Positions 1 to 9,995 are shown, counted from the first letter of the stretch. The stretch: 64,000 nt of DNA from Martinezella rhizogenes (GCF_007002745.1 NZ_SGNY01000009.1:186001-250000), one strand, 5' to 3'. The notes: generated from the letters alone by a model not told the origin. Numbers and translations: made by a program.

Positions 1-50
1 CGCCGCCGCTGTCCCTTCAGTCGAGAGGTGCCCGCCTGAACGGACGCGCA

Positions 51-644
51 TCAGCCTTTGTGAATGCGCAACCCTTGAAGCAAGGTTCGGAAGCTCTCAA
101 CCGCCCGTTTGGAAGTCGTCTCAGGATCGTCGGAATTGGCGATCCACTGGGCGGCGCTGCTGCTTGCCGCGTTGATGAAACGGGCACACGCCTCCGGATC
201 AATATCGGTGATCGTCCCTTCCTGCTTCAGCACATCAAGGCTTCGCGCAACGGCGGAGATACAGCCATTGGCATTTGGCCAGCGGGAGGGATCGCCGAGC
301 ACGGCCGGTCCATCGCGAAACATGATCCGCTGGATTTCCGGCTCAAGCGCCATGCGGACATAACCGACATTCTCATCGATGAAACCGTCCCACCGGGTCG
401 CGGCTTTCGACGAGATCTCACAGAGCCTTTTCGTCATCTCCGCGTCAATCTCAGCGACAACCGCCAGCAGCAAGCCCTTTTTATCACCGAAATGGTGATA
501 GAGAGCGCCACGGGTCAGCCCCGCCTCGGCGGTGAAGTCGTCCATCGACGCTTCGGCATAACCGATGCTGCCAAATGCCTTGCGACCGGCGGACAGCAGC
601 TTTGCCCGTGTCTCGGCAATCATTTCACTGCGGGGTTTGCGCAT
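51..644 (-). CDS. TetR/AcrR family transcriptional repressor
   Basis: The N-terminal TetR helix-turn-helix is clear: a segment ending in GLTRGALYHHFGDKKGLL follows a basic start (MRKPRSEM). The all-helical C-terminal half has no recognisable ligand signature. I chose the ATG at 644 (197 aa) over the upstream ATG at 671. It has a GGAG ribosome site 6 bases upstream, and the longer start would place coding sequence inside the first operator palindrome. The gene diverges from an MFS exporter across about 120 bp holding three copies of one palindrome, the usual layout of a repressor controlling itself and its efflux pump. The inducer cannot be inferred. Confidence 0.9.
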   Translation of the reverse strand: MRKPRSEMIAETRAKLLSAGRKAFGSIGYAEASMDDFTAEAGLTRGALYHHFGDKKGLLLAVVAEIDAEMTKRLCEISSKAATRWDGFIDENVGYVRMALEPEIQRIMFRDGPAVLGDPSRWPNANGCISAVARSLDVLKQEGTITDIDPEACARFINAASSSAAQWIANSDDPETTSKRAVESFRTLLQGLRIHKG

Positions 645-660
645 TTTTTCTCCGTAGTCC

Positions 661-730
661 ACATACATCACGTATATTAGTTGACATACGCGACGTATGC
701 AATTATCTCATTCACATACGCCACGTATGT
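661..730. promoter_or_regulatory. Three TetR-type operator palindromes
   Basis: Three related inverted repeats lie between the divergent TetR and MFS genes: CATACATCACGTATA at 662-676, CATACGCGACGTATG at 685-699 and ACATACGCCACGTATGT at 714-730. The common form is CATACG-N3-CGTATG; the second and third copies are perfect and the first is imperfect. Starts are 23 and 30 bp apart. Symmetric sites of this length in this position fit TetR dimer binding; that assignment is inference. Confidence 0.8.
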
Positions 731-765
731 GTGTGGTAGATACTCCCTGAACAAGGTGCATCCCG

Positions 766-1992
766 ATGTCTAATCCATACAGAGAAATTTTTAGGGCTCC
801 GGGCGCGAAGGGCTTTTCCGCCGCCGGCTTCTTTGCCCGCCTGCCAATTGCGATGGCGCCGATCGGCATCGTCGCCATGCTTTCGCAGACCCATGGCGAA
901 TATTGGCTTGCCGGCGCCGTCTCGGCAACCTTCGCACTCACCAATGCGGCTGCGGCACCGCAGATCTCCCGCCTGGTGGATCGCCAGGGCCAGAGCAGGG
1001 TCCTCATCCCGGCCACCATCATATCGGTCATCGCCTTTGTGGTTCTGATCCTCGCCACGAACCAGAGGTGGCCGGTCTGGACCCTGTTCCTTTCAGCCTT
1101 CCTTGCCGCCGCCATGCCCAGCATCCCCGCCATGATGCGGGCCCGCTGGACGGAAATCTTCCGCGACCGGCCAGAGCTGAACACGGCCTTTGCCTTTGAA
1201 TCCGCCGCCGATGAGCTGGTTTATATTTCCGGCGCATCGCTTTCCGTCGGGCTTGCGGTCTCACTGTTTCCGGAAGCGGGCATGATGATCAGCACGGCCT
1301 CACTGGCACTCGGCACCTTTGCCTTCCTGCTGCAGCGATCGACAGAACCCAAGGTGCGCCCGGTGGAAGGCGGCAAGCGGCAGCAATCGGCCATACGGCT
1401 GCGGCCGGTCCAGATCATCACACTCGCCCTGATCTTCGTGGGCTCGACCTTCGCCACGGCCGAGGTGAGCGCTGTGGCCATCACCAAACAGCTCGGCCAG
1501 CCGGAAGCCGCCAGCCTTGTCATCGGTGTCTATGCCATCGGCTCCTTCGTTGTTGGCCTGCTGCTTGGCGCGATAAATCCAAAAATGCCGTTGCAACGGC
1601 AATTGCTGATCGCCGTCAGCGTCCTTGCGCTTACCGCGCTGCCGCTTCTCTTTGCCACCACGACCGTTGCCCTGCTCGCCTTTGCGGTTTTCCTCAGCGG
1701 CGTTGCAATCTCGCCCATCTTCATCACCGCATTCGGCCTTATCGAACGCCGTGTGCCAGAATCGATGCTGACGGAAGGCGTGACCTGGGTGATGACCGGC
1801 ATCGGTATCGGCATGGCGCTCGGCGCCTTCATCTCCGGCTGGGTCATCGATAATTTCGGCGCCACCAACGGCTTCTGGATGTCCGTTGTTGCCAGCCTTT
1901 CGACAGTCGCCATCATTGGCCTCGGTCAGCGCAGCCTTTCCGGAGAGCAGAGACCCTCCGACCCGGCACGTGCGGTACAGCCCGCGGAATAA
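766..1992 (+). CDS. MFS transporter, probable drug/metabolite exporter
   Basis: A 408-residue, almost wholly hydrophobic protein with about 12 predicted membrane helices, the normal length for a major facilitator. The loop after helix 2 reads SRLVDRQGQSRVL, a weak form of the MFS motif A. The ATG follows an AAGGTG ribosome site. Divergent placement from a TetR repressor with shared operators suggests inducible efflux of a small toxic molecule. The substrate is not visible in the sequence. A strong terminator lies about 110 bp downstream. Confidence 0.85.
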   Translation: MSNPYREIFRAPGAKGFSAAGFFARLPIAMAPIGIVAMLSQTHGEYWLAGAVSATFALTNAAAAPQISRLVDRQGQSRVLIPATIISVIAFVVLILATNQRWPVWTLFLSAFLAAAMPSIPAMMRARWTEIFRDRPELNTAFAFESAADELVYISGASLSVGLAVSLFPEAGMMISTASLALGTFAFLLQRSTEPKVRPVEGGKRQQSAIRLRPVQIITLALIFVGSTFATAEVSAVAITKQLGQPEAASLVIGVYAIGSFVVGLLLGAINPKMPLQRQLLIAVSVLALTALPLLFATTTVALLAFAVFLSGVAISPIFITAFGLIERRVPESMLTEGVTWVMTGIGIGMALGAFISGWVIDNFGATNGFWMSVVASLSTVAIIGLGQRSLSGEQRPSDPARAVQPAE

Positions 1993-2105
1993 TACCGTCC
2001 AACACCCGGTGAACATGGTAATGACGGCAAAACAGCTGGCATTGTCATGCCCACAAGGCGCTTTTGGCCGTCGCTGAAACTCCCTTCAAAATCAAAACCC
2101 TTGCG

Positions 2106-2136
2106 CCGGAGCGATCAAAAGATCGCTCCGGTTTTT
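2106..2136 (+). terminator. Rho-independent terminator after the MFS gene
   Basis: An 11-bp perfect stem (CCGGAGCGATC / GATCGCTCCGG) with an AAAA loop is followed by TTTTTC. It separates the MFS gene from the GntR-led block. Confidence 0.85.
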
Positions 2137-2168
2137 CGGCGTGGCGCTTCCCAACCGATCATTCGCGC

Positions 2169-2205
2169 TTGACTCTCAAAAACACAATAGATATGTCACT
2201 ACATA
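2169..2205. promoter_or_regulatory. Putative promoter and GntR operator
   Basis: TTGACT at 2169-2174 and TATGTC at 2192-2197 are 17 bp apart and could serve as -35 and -10 boxes for the GntR gene. The inverted repeat TATGT-CACT-ACATA (2192-2205) overlaps the -10 box and has the GT...AC core common in FadR/VanR-type GntR operators. It is a single site, so the call is tentative. Confidence 0.4.
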
Positions 2206-2232
2206 ATCTGATATCTCAGTTTGGTAATTGAT

Positions 2233-3021
2233 ATGTCTAACGCTCTTGAGTTTCCATCGCTGCCATTGTCCGAACTCGTCACCCCGCGAGACTTGCCGGC
2301 TGATGGAAACATGACGAACCGGATCCATGCCCTGCTTCGCAAACTGATTGTCGAAGTGAAGCTGCTTCCCGGGCGCGCATTGTCGGAAAAGGAAATCGCA
2401 GCGCTTCTGCATGTCAGCAAGACGCCGGTGCGCGAGGCGATCATTCGCCTTTCCGAAGAAGGTTTCGTGACCGTCGTGCCGCAAGGCGGTACCTATATCT
2501 CGCCCATCGACGTACAGCGTTACATGGAAGCATGCTTCATCCGGTTCAAGCTGGAAGAAGGCGCCGTCATCGAGGCAACCAAGCGGCACTCGCTGGAAGA
2601 CATCGCCCGTCTGAAAACCTGCATTTCCCAGCAGCGCACCGCTGCCGAGGACGAGGAATTCACGGATTTCTTCCTGCTGGACGAGGAATTTCACCGCACC
2701 ATCTTCGCCGCAGCCCGCCTTCCCGGCGCCTGGAGCGTCGTCAATCAGGCGAAAGGCGAAATGGACCGGATGCGCCATCTGAAGCGCGTTTTTGCGGTTC
2801 GTCGCACTGAAAAGGTGATCGAGGAGCACGAAGCGATCGTCAGCGCCATCGAGTCAGGCGATATCGAGGCCGCACGCGAAGCCGTCCAGCGCCATCTAGG
2901 ATCACTCGAAACCAAGATCGCAGAACTCTCCAAGAACCCGAAGATCTGGACCTTCATCGAGCAGGTCAACACGCGCGTCACGAGGAAGCGCGCCTCACGG
3001 GGGTCAAAGACGCCTGACTGA
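2233..3021 (+). CDS. GntR family regulator (FCD domain), likely alginate-locus regulator
   Basis: Residues about 20-90 form a winged helix with the GntR signature (LHVSKTPVREAIIRLSEEGF). An all-helical FCD ligand domain follows, typical of the FadR subgroup, with the helix EEHEAIVSAIESGDIEAARE near the end. I use the ATG at 2233 (262 aa) rather than the in-frame TTG at 2221, because neither has a strong ribosome site and the ATG gives a normal N-terminus. It lies 30 bp upstream of the importer genes on the same strand. A role sensing an alginate-derived uronate is inferred from position only. Confidence 0.85.
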   Translation: MSNALEFPSLPLSELVTPRDLPADGNMTNRIHALLRKLIVEVKLLPGRALSEKEIAALLHVSKTPVREAIIRLSEEGFVTVVPQGGTYISPIDVQRYMEACFIRFKLEEGAVIEATKRHSLEDIARLKTCISQQRTAAEDEEFTDFFLLDEEFHRTIFAAARLPGAWSVVNQAKGEMDRMRHLKRVFAVRRTEKVIEEHEAIVSAIESGDIEAAREAVQRHLGSLETKIAELSKNPKIWTFIEQVNTRVTRKRASRGSKTPD

Positions 3022-3051
3022 ACATTCAAGGCTTTTGAGGAGGGGCCTTTC

Positions 3052-4167
3052 ATGTCTGCAGTTCAAATCAACGACGTCGTCAAGCGCTATGGCGCCCTCG
3101 AAGTCGTCCACGGTATCAATCTTTCCATACAGCCGCAGGAATTCGTTGTCCTCGTTGGTCCTTCGGGATGCGGAAAATCCACCACGCTGCGCATGCTCGC
3201 CGGGCTGGAGGACATCTCGGACGGCACCGTTTCGATGGATGGCCGGGTGGTCAACAAGGTCGCCCCGAAAGACCGCGATGTCGCCATGGTATTCCAGAAC
3301 TATGCGCTCTATCCCCATCTGAGTGTGGCAGAAAACATCGCGTTCGGCCTGCGCGTCAGGGGTGAGAAGCGGGCCGTCGTCGACAAGGCCGTTGCGGAAG
3401 CCGCACAGATATTGGGGCTTACCGAATATCTGGCCCGCAAGCCGGCCGATCTTTCCGGCGGCCAGCGCCAGCGCGTCGCCATGGGCCGCGCCATCGTGCG
3501 CCAGCCGAAAATCTTCCTGTTCGACGAACCCCTCTCCAATCTTGATGCCAAGCTGCGCACCCACATGCGCGCCGAGATCAAGCTGCTGCACAAGCGTATG
3601 CAGGCCACCAGCATCTATGTCACCCACGATCAGGTGGAGGCGATGACGCTTGCCGACCGCATCGTCATCATGAATGGCGGCCATATCGAACAGGTCGGCT
3701 CGCCGATGGAGGTTTTCCTCGAACCGGCAAACACATTTGTCGCAAGCTTCATAGGCTCCCCACCGATGAACCTTCTGGACGGGACGATCGAAAGCCATGA
3801 CGGCCGCGTCACCGTTGTCCTGAGCGGCGGCTCCGGGCAGCGCTTCAACATTCCCGATGCCTTCGCGAAGAACGCAACGCAAGGACAGGCCGTCAAGCTC
3901 GGTGTGCGGCCGGAAATCATGTCGGTGGAGGCTGGCGAGGGCCGCGATGTTCTAAATTGCAGCATCGACCTCGTGGAACCTCTGGGCGCCGAAGCACTGC
4001 TGCATGGGAAGGCCGATGGCCAGCCATTCATCGCCAAAGCCGAAACGCTTTATGGTGACCATGCCCTCAACGGCGTCAACCGGCTTTCCATCGATACCGC
4101 ACGCGTCCATGTCTTTGATGCGGCGACCGGGAGATCGCTCAAAACCCGGGATGGAGCGCGGCCATGA
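3052..4167 (+). CDS. ABC importer ATPase, AlgS/UgpC/MalK type
   Basis: A 371-residue sugar-importer ATPase. Walker A is GPSGCGKST (36-44), the signature is LSGGQ (134-138), Walker B is FLFDEP (155-160) and the switch is VTHDQVEAM. A C-terminal regulatory OB-fold of the MalK class begins near residue 240 (GSPPMNLLDG). It energises the two permeases that follow, whose first gene overlaps its stop by 4 bp. The start has a strong GAGGAGG site. With these permeases and the long binding protein, the closest known parallel is AlgS of the Sphingomonas alginate importer. Confidence 0.9.
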   Translation: MSAVQINDVVKRYGALEVVHGINLSIQPQEFVVLVGPSGCGKSTTLRMLAGLEDISDGTVSMDGRVVNKVAPKDRDVAMVFQNYALYPHLSVAENIAFGLRVRGEKRAVVDKAVAEAAQILGLTEYLARKPADLSGGQRQRVAMGRAIVRQPKIFLFDEPLSNLDAKLRTHMRAEIKLLHKRMQATSIYVTHDQVEAMTLADRIVIMNGGHIEQVGSPMEVFLEPANTFVASFIGSPPMNLLDGTIESHDGRVTVVLSGGSGQRFNIPDAFAKNATQGQAVKLGVRPEIMSVEAGEGRDVLNCSIDLVEPLGAEALLHGKADGQPFIAKAETLYGDHALNGVNRLSIDTARVHVFDAATGRSLKTRDGARP

Positions 4168-5093
4168 AACAGGATTTTCAGGGGCGCCTTCACGACCTTC
4201 AGGAAGACATGCGCCGCGACTGGCAGCTCTATCTCCTGCTCGCGCCGATGCTCATCTGGTTTGCGGTTTTCCTTTACAAACCCATGTATGGGTTGGTCAT
4301 CGCATTTCAGGATTTCTCGATCTTTCGCGGCATCGAAAAGAGCCCCTGGGTCGGATTTGCGAATTTCGTGGAGCTTTTCCAGAATGACATGTTCATTCGT
4401 TCCTTCTGGAACACCATCACCATCAGCGGCCTTGGCCTGATCTTCGCCTTTCCGGTGCCGATCATTCTGGCCCTGATGTTCAACGAAATTCAAAGCGGCA
4501 TTGCCCGCAGCTGGGCGCAGACGGTCGTTTACCTGCCGCACTTCATTTCGGTGGTGATCGTCGCCGGCATCGTCATCAATTTCCTCTCGCCATCAATCGG
4601 CATCGTCAATCTCATGCTGAAAGGCCTTGGCTTTGAGCCGATCTATTTCCTGACCCAGCCGGAATGGTTCCGCCCCGTCTACATCGGCTCATCCGTCTGG
4701 AAAGAGGCAGGCTTCGAATCCATCGTCTATCTCGCCGCCATCGCCGGCGTGAGCCCGACGCTTTACGAATCCGCCCGGGTGGATGGCGCGTCGCGCTGGC
4801 AGATGATGTGGCGCATCACCCTGCCCTGCATCCTGCCGACAATCGTGATCATGCTGATCATCCGCATCGGCAATCTGGTCGAAGTCGGGTTCGAATATAT
4901 CATCCTGCTTTACCGCCCATCCACCTACGAGACGGCGGACGTCGTTTCCACCTTCATTTACCGCACCGGCCTGCAGGGCACCCAATACGATCTGGCGACG
5001 GCCGCCGGCCTCTTCAACGCCGTCATCGCCTTCGTCCTCGTCTATTCGGCAAATCGCATCAGCCGAAAAGTCTCGTCGACATCGCTGTGGTGA
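4164..5093 (+). CDS. ABC importer permease, AlgM1/LplB type
   Basis: A 309-residue permease with six predicted membrane helices and a cytoplasmic N-terminus. It carries the EAA coupling motif (ESARVDGASRWQMMWRITLP), which docks on the ATPase. The opening stretch with YKPMYGLVIAFQDF is typical of the LplB/AlgM1 branch of CUT1 permeases, which work with large lipoprotein-like or periplasmic binding proteins. It is translationally coupled to the ATPase gene by a 4-bp overlap. Confidence 0.9.
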   Translation: MKQDFQGRLHDLQEDMRRDWQLYLLLAPMLIWFAVFLYKPMYGLVIAFQDFSIFRGIEKSPWVGFANFVELFQNDMFIRSFWNTITISGLGLIFAFPVPIILALMFNEIQSGIARSWAQTVVYLPHFISVVIVAGIVINFLSPSIGIVNLMLKGLGFEPIYFLTQPEWFRPVYIGSSVWKEAGFESIVYLAAIAGVSPTLYESARVDGASRWQMMWRITLPCILPTIVIMLIIRIGNLVEVGFEYIILLYRPSTYETADVVSTFIYRTGLQGTQYDLATAAGLFNAVIAFVLVYSANRISRKVSSTSLW

Positions 5094-5104
5094 GGAGCTG
5101 AAAC

Positions 5105-5986
5105 ATGGCAAACTTCAATCTCTATTCCCGCGGCGACAAGATTTTTGGCTGGGCAAACGCCATTCTTCTCGGCCTGTTCGTCCTGTCGACGCTCTATCCC
5201 TTCATTTACGTGCTGTCGGTCTCGCTCTCCTCGGGCGCTGCCGTCACCGCCGGCCGCGTCACGCTATGGCCCGTCGATGTCACACTTGCCGCCTATGACC
5301 GGGTGTTGTCCGACAGGATGTTCTGGGTCGCCTATGGCAACACCTTCATCTACACCTTCGGCGGCACGCTCATGAGCCTGCTGATCATGATCCCCGGAGC
5401 CTATGCCCTTTCGCGCAAACGCCTGCGTGGCCGCACCTTCTTTAACATCGCCATCGCATTTACTCTCTGGTTCAACGCCGGCATGATCCCCTTCTTTCTG
5501 AACATGCGCGATCTCGGGCTTCTCGACAGCCGCTTCGGCATCATTCTTGGCTTCGCGGCCAATGCGTTCAACGTCATTCTGCTGCGCAATTTTTTCGAAG
5601 CCGTGCCGAAATCCTTCGAAGAGGCCGCCAAGATGGATGGCGCCAGCGAATTGCAGCTGCTGTGGAAGGTATTCATTCCACTGTCGAAACCCGCAATCGT
5701 CACCGTCGCGCTGTTCTGCATCGTATCGCGCTGGAACGGTTATTTCTGGGCCATGGTGCTGCTGCGCGGCGAGGAAAAAATCCCGCTTCAGGTCTATCTG
5801 AAGCGCGTCATCGTCGACCTCAACTCCAATGACGAATTCGCCTCAAGCCTGCTCACCGCCCACTATTCGTTCGAGACGGTGACATCGGCGATCATGATCG
5901 CATCGATCATTCCAGTCCTCATCATCTACCCCTACGCGCAGAAGTATTTCACCAAAGGAATTCTGCTGGGTGGGGTCAAAGAGTAG
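5105..5986 (+). CDS. ABC importer permease, AlgM2/LplC type
   Basis: A 293-residue second permease subunit with six membrane helices and the EAA loop EEAAKMDGASELQLLWKVFIPL. The ending (YAQKYFTKGILLGGVKE) is characteristic of the LplC/AlgM2 branch. It starts 11 bp after the partner permease. The pair would form the heterodimeric channel for oligo-alginate taken up by the binding protein encoded next. Confidence 0.9.
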   Translation: MANFNLYSRGDKIFGWANAILLGLFVLSTLYPFIYVLSVSLSSGAAVTAGRVTLWPVDVTLAAYDRVLSDRMFWVAYGNTFIYTFGGTLMSLLIMIPGAYALSRKRLRGRTFFNIAIAFTLWFNAGMIPFFLNMRDLGLLDSRFGIILGFAANAFNVILLRNFFEAVPKSFEEAAKMDGASELQLLWKVFIPLSKPAIVTVALFCIVSRWNGYFWAMVLLRGEEKIPLQVYLKRVIVDLNSNDEFASSLLTAHYSFETVTSAIMIASIIPVLIIYPYAQKYFTKGILLGGVKE

Positions 5987-6007
5987 CAGCACAAGGGAGG
6001 AGAACCT

Positions 6008-7576
6008 GTGAGAGCACTACGAAAAGGCGCGCCCCTACTGGCGTTGATGACAGCCGCAACCCTGTCCCTGCCGGCATTGGCACAGGATACGGGCAAGATC
6101 ACCGAAGACCCGCTGGAACTGACGATCCATTTCCACTTCCGCGACAAATACGTCTATTCGGAAAAATGGCCGGTGGAGCAGAAGGCCGCGGAAATCACCA
6201 ATATTCATGTCCGCAACGTGGCGTCACTGGCGACCACCAGCAGCCGCGACGCCTTCAACCTTCTGATCGCCTCGGGCAATCTTCCCGATATCGTCGGCGG
6301 CGACGCCACCGGCGGCTTGAAGGAAGACTTCATCCGCTACGGGCTGGAGGGCGCATTCATTCCGCTCGACGAGCTGATCGAGGAAAACGCCCCCAACCTC
6401 AAGGCGTTCTTCGATAGCCACAAGGAAATCCGCAACGCCATCTCCGGACCGGATGGCAAGCTTTACTTCATTCCCTATGTGCCTGATGGCAAGTTCTCGC
6501 GTGGCTGGTTCATCCGCCAGGACTGGCTCGACAAGCTTGGCCTGAAGCAGCCGGAGACACCGGAGGAGGTCTACGAGGTTTTGAAAGCCTTCCGCGACAA
6601 GGACCCCAACGGCAACGGCCTCAAGGATGAGGTGCCTTATTTTGCCCGTGAGGAAATCGATGCCGTCCGCCTCATCAATCTGTGGGACGCCCGCGTTTCC
6701 GGATCGGAGCGTTATGGCGACTTTGCCGTCTACGACGGAAAACTGCGTCACCCCTGGGCGGAAGAAAACTACAAGACCGGCATTTCCAATGTCGCCAAGT
6801 GGTACAAGGAAGGGCTGATCGACAAGGAGATATTCACCCGCGGCGCCCGCTCGCGCGAATATCTCTTGGGCAACAATCTCGGCGGCATGACACATGACTG
6901 GTTCGCCAGCACCTCGACCTATAATGACGCCCTGTCGCCGAAGATCGAGGGTTTCGCGCTGAAGCCCATGCTGCCGCCCAAGACGGTTTCGGGTGAGCGT
7001 TTCGAAGATTCCCGCCGCCTGCGTGTCCAGCCCGTTGGCTGGGCTATTTCGGCGACCAACGAACACCCCGTCGAAACCATCAAATATTTCGACTTCTGGT
7101 TCTCGCAGCAGGGCCGCATCCTGTCGAACTTCGGCGTCGAGGGCCTCACTTACGAAATGGTCGACGGCAAACCGCAGTTCAAGAAGGAAATCCTCGACAA
7201 CAAGGATCCGGTCAATGCCCAGCTATGGGCAGTCGGTGCGGCGATCCCGCGCGGATACTGGATGGATTACGAATATGAGCGCCAGTGGACAAACAAGATC
7301 GCGCTTGAAGGCATCGACATGTACGAGAAGTGCAACTGCCTCAAGGACGAGTTCATGGGCGTTTCCCTGAACGCCGAGGAAAAGGCGACCTTCGACCGCT
7401 ACTGGCCAAGCATCCTCACCTACATGACCGAAATGCAGCAGACCTGGATTCTCGGCGCCCAGGACGTCGATACCGGCTGGGACGCCTACAAAAAGCGCCT
7501 CACCGCCCTTGGTTACGACGAGGTCATCAAGATGATGCAATCGGCCTATGACCGCCAGTACAAGGCGGCGCAATAA
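6008..7576 (+). CDS. Periplasmic alginate-oligosaccharide binding protein, AlgQ type
   Basis: A 522-residue extracellular solute-binding protein with a signal peptide (MRALRKGAPLLALM..., cleavage near ALAQ-D at 25/26). It is longer than usual sugar-binding proteins, as AlgQ1/AlgQ2 are. Residues 199-208 (DPNGNGLKDE) have the D-x-N-x-N-x-x-x-D-E spacing of the EF-hand-like calcium site of Sphingomonas AlgQ proteins, which I take as strong support. The start is GTG with a GGAGGAG site. No lipobox cysteine is visible, so it should be free in the periplasm. A 9-bp hairpin follows the gene. Confidence 0.88.
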   Translation: MRALRKGAPLLALMTAATLSLPALAQDTGKITEDPLELTIHFHFRDKYVYSEKWPVEQKAAEITNIHVRNVASLATTSSRDAFNLLIASGNLPDIVGGDATGGLKEDFIRYGLEGAFIPLDELIEENAPNLKAFFDSHKEIRNAISGPDGKLYFIPYVPDGKFSRGWFIRQDWLDKLGLKQPETPEEVYEVLKAFRDKDPNGNGLKDEVPYFAREEIDAVRLINLWDARVSGSERYGDFAVYDGKLRHPWAEENYKTGISNVAKWYKEGLIDKEIFTRGARSREYLLGNNLGGMTHDWFASTSTYNDALSPKIEGFALKPMLPPKTVSGERFEDSRRLRVQPVGWAISATNEHPVETIKYFDFWFSQQGRILSNFGVEGLTYEMVDGKPQFKKEILDNKDPVNAQLWAVGAAIPRGYWMDYEYERQWTNKIALEGIDMYEKCNCLKDEFMGVSLNAEEKATFDRYWPSILTYMTEMQQTWILGAQDVDTGWDAYKKRLTALGYDEVIKMMQSAYDRQYKAAQ

Positions 7577-7589
7577 ACCCTCCGACCAT

Positions 7590-7613
7590 GATGGCGGCTT
7601 TGTTGCCGCCATC
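7590..7613 (+). other. Intercistronic stem-loop after the binding-protein gene
   Basis: A perfect 9-bp stem (GATGGCGGC / GCCGCCATC) with a TTTGTT loop sits in the 71-bp gap between the binding-protein and lyase genes. It is followed by CTTTCCC rather than a long T tract, so it is a weak terminator at most. Such hairpins often protect the upstream mRNA end and raise binding-protein levels. Confidence 0.6.
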
Positions 7614-7647
7614 CTTTCCCATCTGTTTTCATAGGAGTTAGAGCGCA

Positions 7648-9978
7648 ATGCGTCCCTCTGCCCCGGCCATCTCCAGACAGACACTTCTCGATGAACCCCG
7701 CCCGGGCTCGTTGACCATTGGCTACGAGCCGAGCGAAGAAGCACAGCCGACGGAGAACCCTCCGCGCTTTTCATGGCTACCCGATATCGACGACGGCGCG
7801 CGTTACGTGCTGCGCATTTCCACCGATCCCGGCTTTGTGGACAAAAAAACGCTCGTCTTCGAAGATCTCGCCTGGAATTTCTTCACACCGGATGAAGCGC
7901 TGCCGGAGGGCCACTATCACTGGTGTTACGCGCTTTGGGATCAGAAATCCGCAACAGCGCATTCCAACTGGAGCACCGTGCGCAGCTTCGAGATCGGTGC
8001 CGCACTGCCAAAAACGCCGCTGCCCGGCAGGTCTGCCCGCCACGCCGCCGCGCAAACCAGCCATCCCCGGCTGTGGCTCAACTCCGGGCAATTGAGCGCC
8101 TTCACCGATGCCGTTGCGAAGGACCCCAACCATTGCGGTTGGACCGAGTTTTACGAAAAATCGGTTGAACCATGGCTGCAGCGGCCGGTTATGCCGGAAC
8201 CGCAGCCCTATCCCAACAACATGCGTGTCGCCACGCTCTGGCGGCAGATGTATATAGACTGCCAGGAAGTGATCTATGCTATCCGGCACCTGGCCATCGC
8301 CGGCCGCGTGCTCGGGCGTGACGATCTTCTCGATGCATCCCGCAAATGGCTGCTGGCCGTCGCCGGCTGGGACCCGAAAGGTGCGACCTCGCGCGCCTAT
8401 AATGACGAGGCGGGGTTCCGTGTCGTCGTCGCACTCGCCTGGGGTTATGACTGGCTGTACGGCCACCTGAGCGAAGACGAACGCAGGACCGTTCGATCCG
8501 TTCTTCTCGAACGGACACGCGAGGTTGCCGATCATGTCATCGCACATGCCCGCATTCACATCTTTCCCTATGACAGCCATGCGGTGCGTTCGCTCTCGGC
8601 TGTGCTGACACCGGCCTGCATCGCGCTTCAGGGCGAAAGCGATGAGGCCGGGGAATGGCTCGACTATACCGTCGAATTCCTCGCCACGCTCTATTCGCCA
8701 TGGGCCGGAACCGATGGCGGCTGGGCGGAAGGTCCACATTACTGGATGACAGGCATGGCCTATCTCATCGAGGCCGCCAACCTGATCCGCTCCTATATCG
8801 GTTACGACCTTTATCAGCGGCCGTTTTTCCAGAATACCGGCCGCTTCCCGCTTTACACCAAGGCGCCCGGCACCCGTCGCGCCAACTTCGGCGACGACTC
8901 CACGCTCGGCGATCTTCCCGGCCTGAAACTCGGCTACAACGTCCGGCAATTCGCTGGCGTCACCGGCAATGGCCACTACCAATGGTATTTCGATCACATC
9001 AAGGCCGATGCGACCGGCACGGAAATGGCCTTTTACAATTACGGCTGGTGGGACCTGAACTTCGACGATCTCGTCTATCGCCACGATTACCGGCAGGTGG
9101 AAGCCGTGTCGCCCGCCGACTTGCCGGCACTCGCCGTTTTCGATGATATCGGTTGGGCGACCATCCAAAAAGACATGGAAGACCCGGACCGGCATCTGCA
9201 ATTCGTCTTCAAATCCAGCCCCTATGGCTCACTCAGCCATAGCCACGGCGACCAGAACGCCTTTGTGCTTTATGCCCATGGCGAAGATCTGGCGATCCAG
9301 TCCGGTTATTATGTGGCGTTCAATTCGCAGATGCACCTGAACTGGCGGCGTCAGACACGGTCGAAAAACGCCGTGCTGATCGGCGGCAAAGGCCAATATG
9401 CGGAAAAGGACAAGGCGCTGGCGCGCCGCGCCGCCGGCCGTATCGTCTCGGTGCAGGAAAAGCCCGGCCATGTTCGCATCGTCGGCGATGCGACCGCCGC
9501 CTACCAGGTTGCGAACCCGCTGGTTCAAAAGGTGCTGCGCGAAACCCATTTCGTCAATGACAGCTATTTCGTGATCGTCGACGAGGTGGAATGTTCCGAA
9601 CCCCAGGAACTGCAATGGCTTTGCCATACACTCGCAGCCCCGCAGACCGGCAGGTCAAGCTTCCGCTACAATGGCCAGAAAGCCGGTTTCTACGGACAGT
9701 TCGTCTATTCTTCGGCAGGCACACCGCAAATCAGCGCCGTGGAAGGTTTTCCCGATATCGACCCGAAGGAATTCGAAGGGCTCGACATTCACCACCATGT
9801 CTGCGCCACGGTTCCGGCCGCCACCCGGCATCGCCTTGTCACCCTTCTCGTGCCTTACAGCCTGAAGGAGCCGAAGCGCATCTTCAGTTTCATCGATGAC
9901 CAGGGCTTTTCCACCGACATCTACTTCAGCGATGTCGATGACGAGCGTTTCAAGCTCTCACTTCCCAAACAGTTCTAA
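7648..9978 (+). CDS. Exolytic alginate lyase, PL15 family (Atu3025-like)
   Basis: A 776-residue protein with no signal peptide, so it is probably cytoplasmic and acts on imported oligosaccharides. It would release unsaturated uronate monomers that open to 4-deoxy-L-erythro-5-hexoseulose uronate (DEH). An N-terminal beta domain ([13 protein letters not shown]) is followed by an alpha/alpha barrel and a C-terminal beta sandwich, as in heparinase II/III-like lyases. His311 (in PYDSHAVRS), Tyr365 (in [11 protein letters not shown]) and His531 (in [10 protein letters not shown]) fall exactly at the numbers I recall for the catalytic residues of A. tumefaciens Atu3025, which is also 776 aa. It sits just after the importer and before the likely DEH reductase. 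Confidence 0.93.
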   Translation: MRPSAPAISRQTLLDEPRPGSLTIGYEPSEEAQPTENPPRFSWLPDIDDGARYVLRISTDPGFVDKKTLVFEDLAWNFFTPDEALPEGHYHWCYALWDQKSATAHSNWSTVRSFEIGAALPKTPLPGRSARHAAAQTSHPRLWLNSGQLSAFTDAVAKDPNHCGWTEFYEKSVEPWLQRPVMPEPQPYPNNMRVATLWRQMYIDCQEVIYAIRHLAIAGRVLGRDDLLDASRKWLLAVAGWDPKGATSRAYNDEAGFRVVVALAWGYDWLYGHLSEDERRTVRSVLLERTREVADHVIAHARIHIFPYDSHAVRSLSAVLTPACIALQGESDEAGEWLDYTVEFLATLYSPWAGTDGGWAEGPHYWMTGMAYLIEAANLIRSYIGYDLYQRPFFQNTGRFPLYTKAPGTRRANFGDDSTLGDLPGLKLGYNVRQFAGVTGNGHYQWYFDHIKADATGTEMAFYNYGWWDLNFDDLVYRHDYRQVEAVSPADLPALAVFDDIGWATIQKDMEDPDRHLQFVFKSSPYGSLSHSHGDQNAFVLYAHGEDLAIQSGYYVAFNSQMHLNWRRQTRSKNAVLIGGKGQYAEKDKALARRAAGRIVSVQEKPGHVRIVGDATAAYQVANPLVQKVLRETHFVNDSYFVIVDEVECSEPQELQWLCHTLAAPQTGRSSFRYNGQKAGFYGQFVYSSAGTPQISAVEGFPDIDPKEFEGLDIHHHVCATVPAATRHRLVTLLVPYSLKEPKRIFSFIDDQGFSTDIYFSDVDDERFKLSLPKQF

Positions 9979-9995
9979 TCATACGAGGTTTTCCA

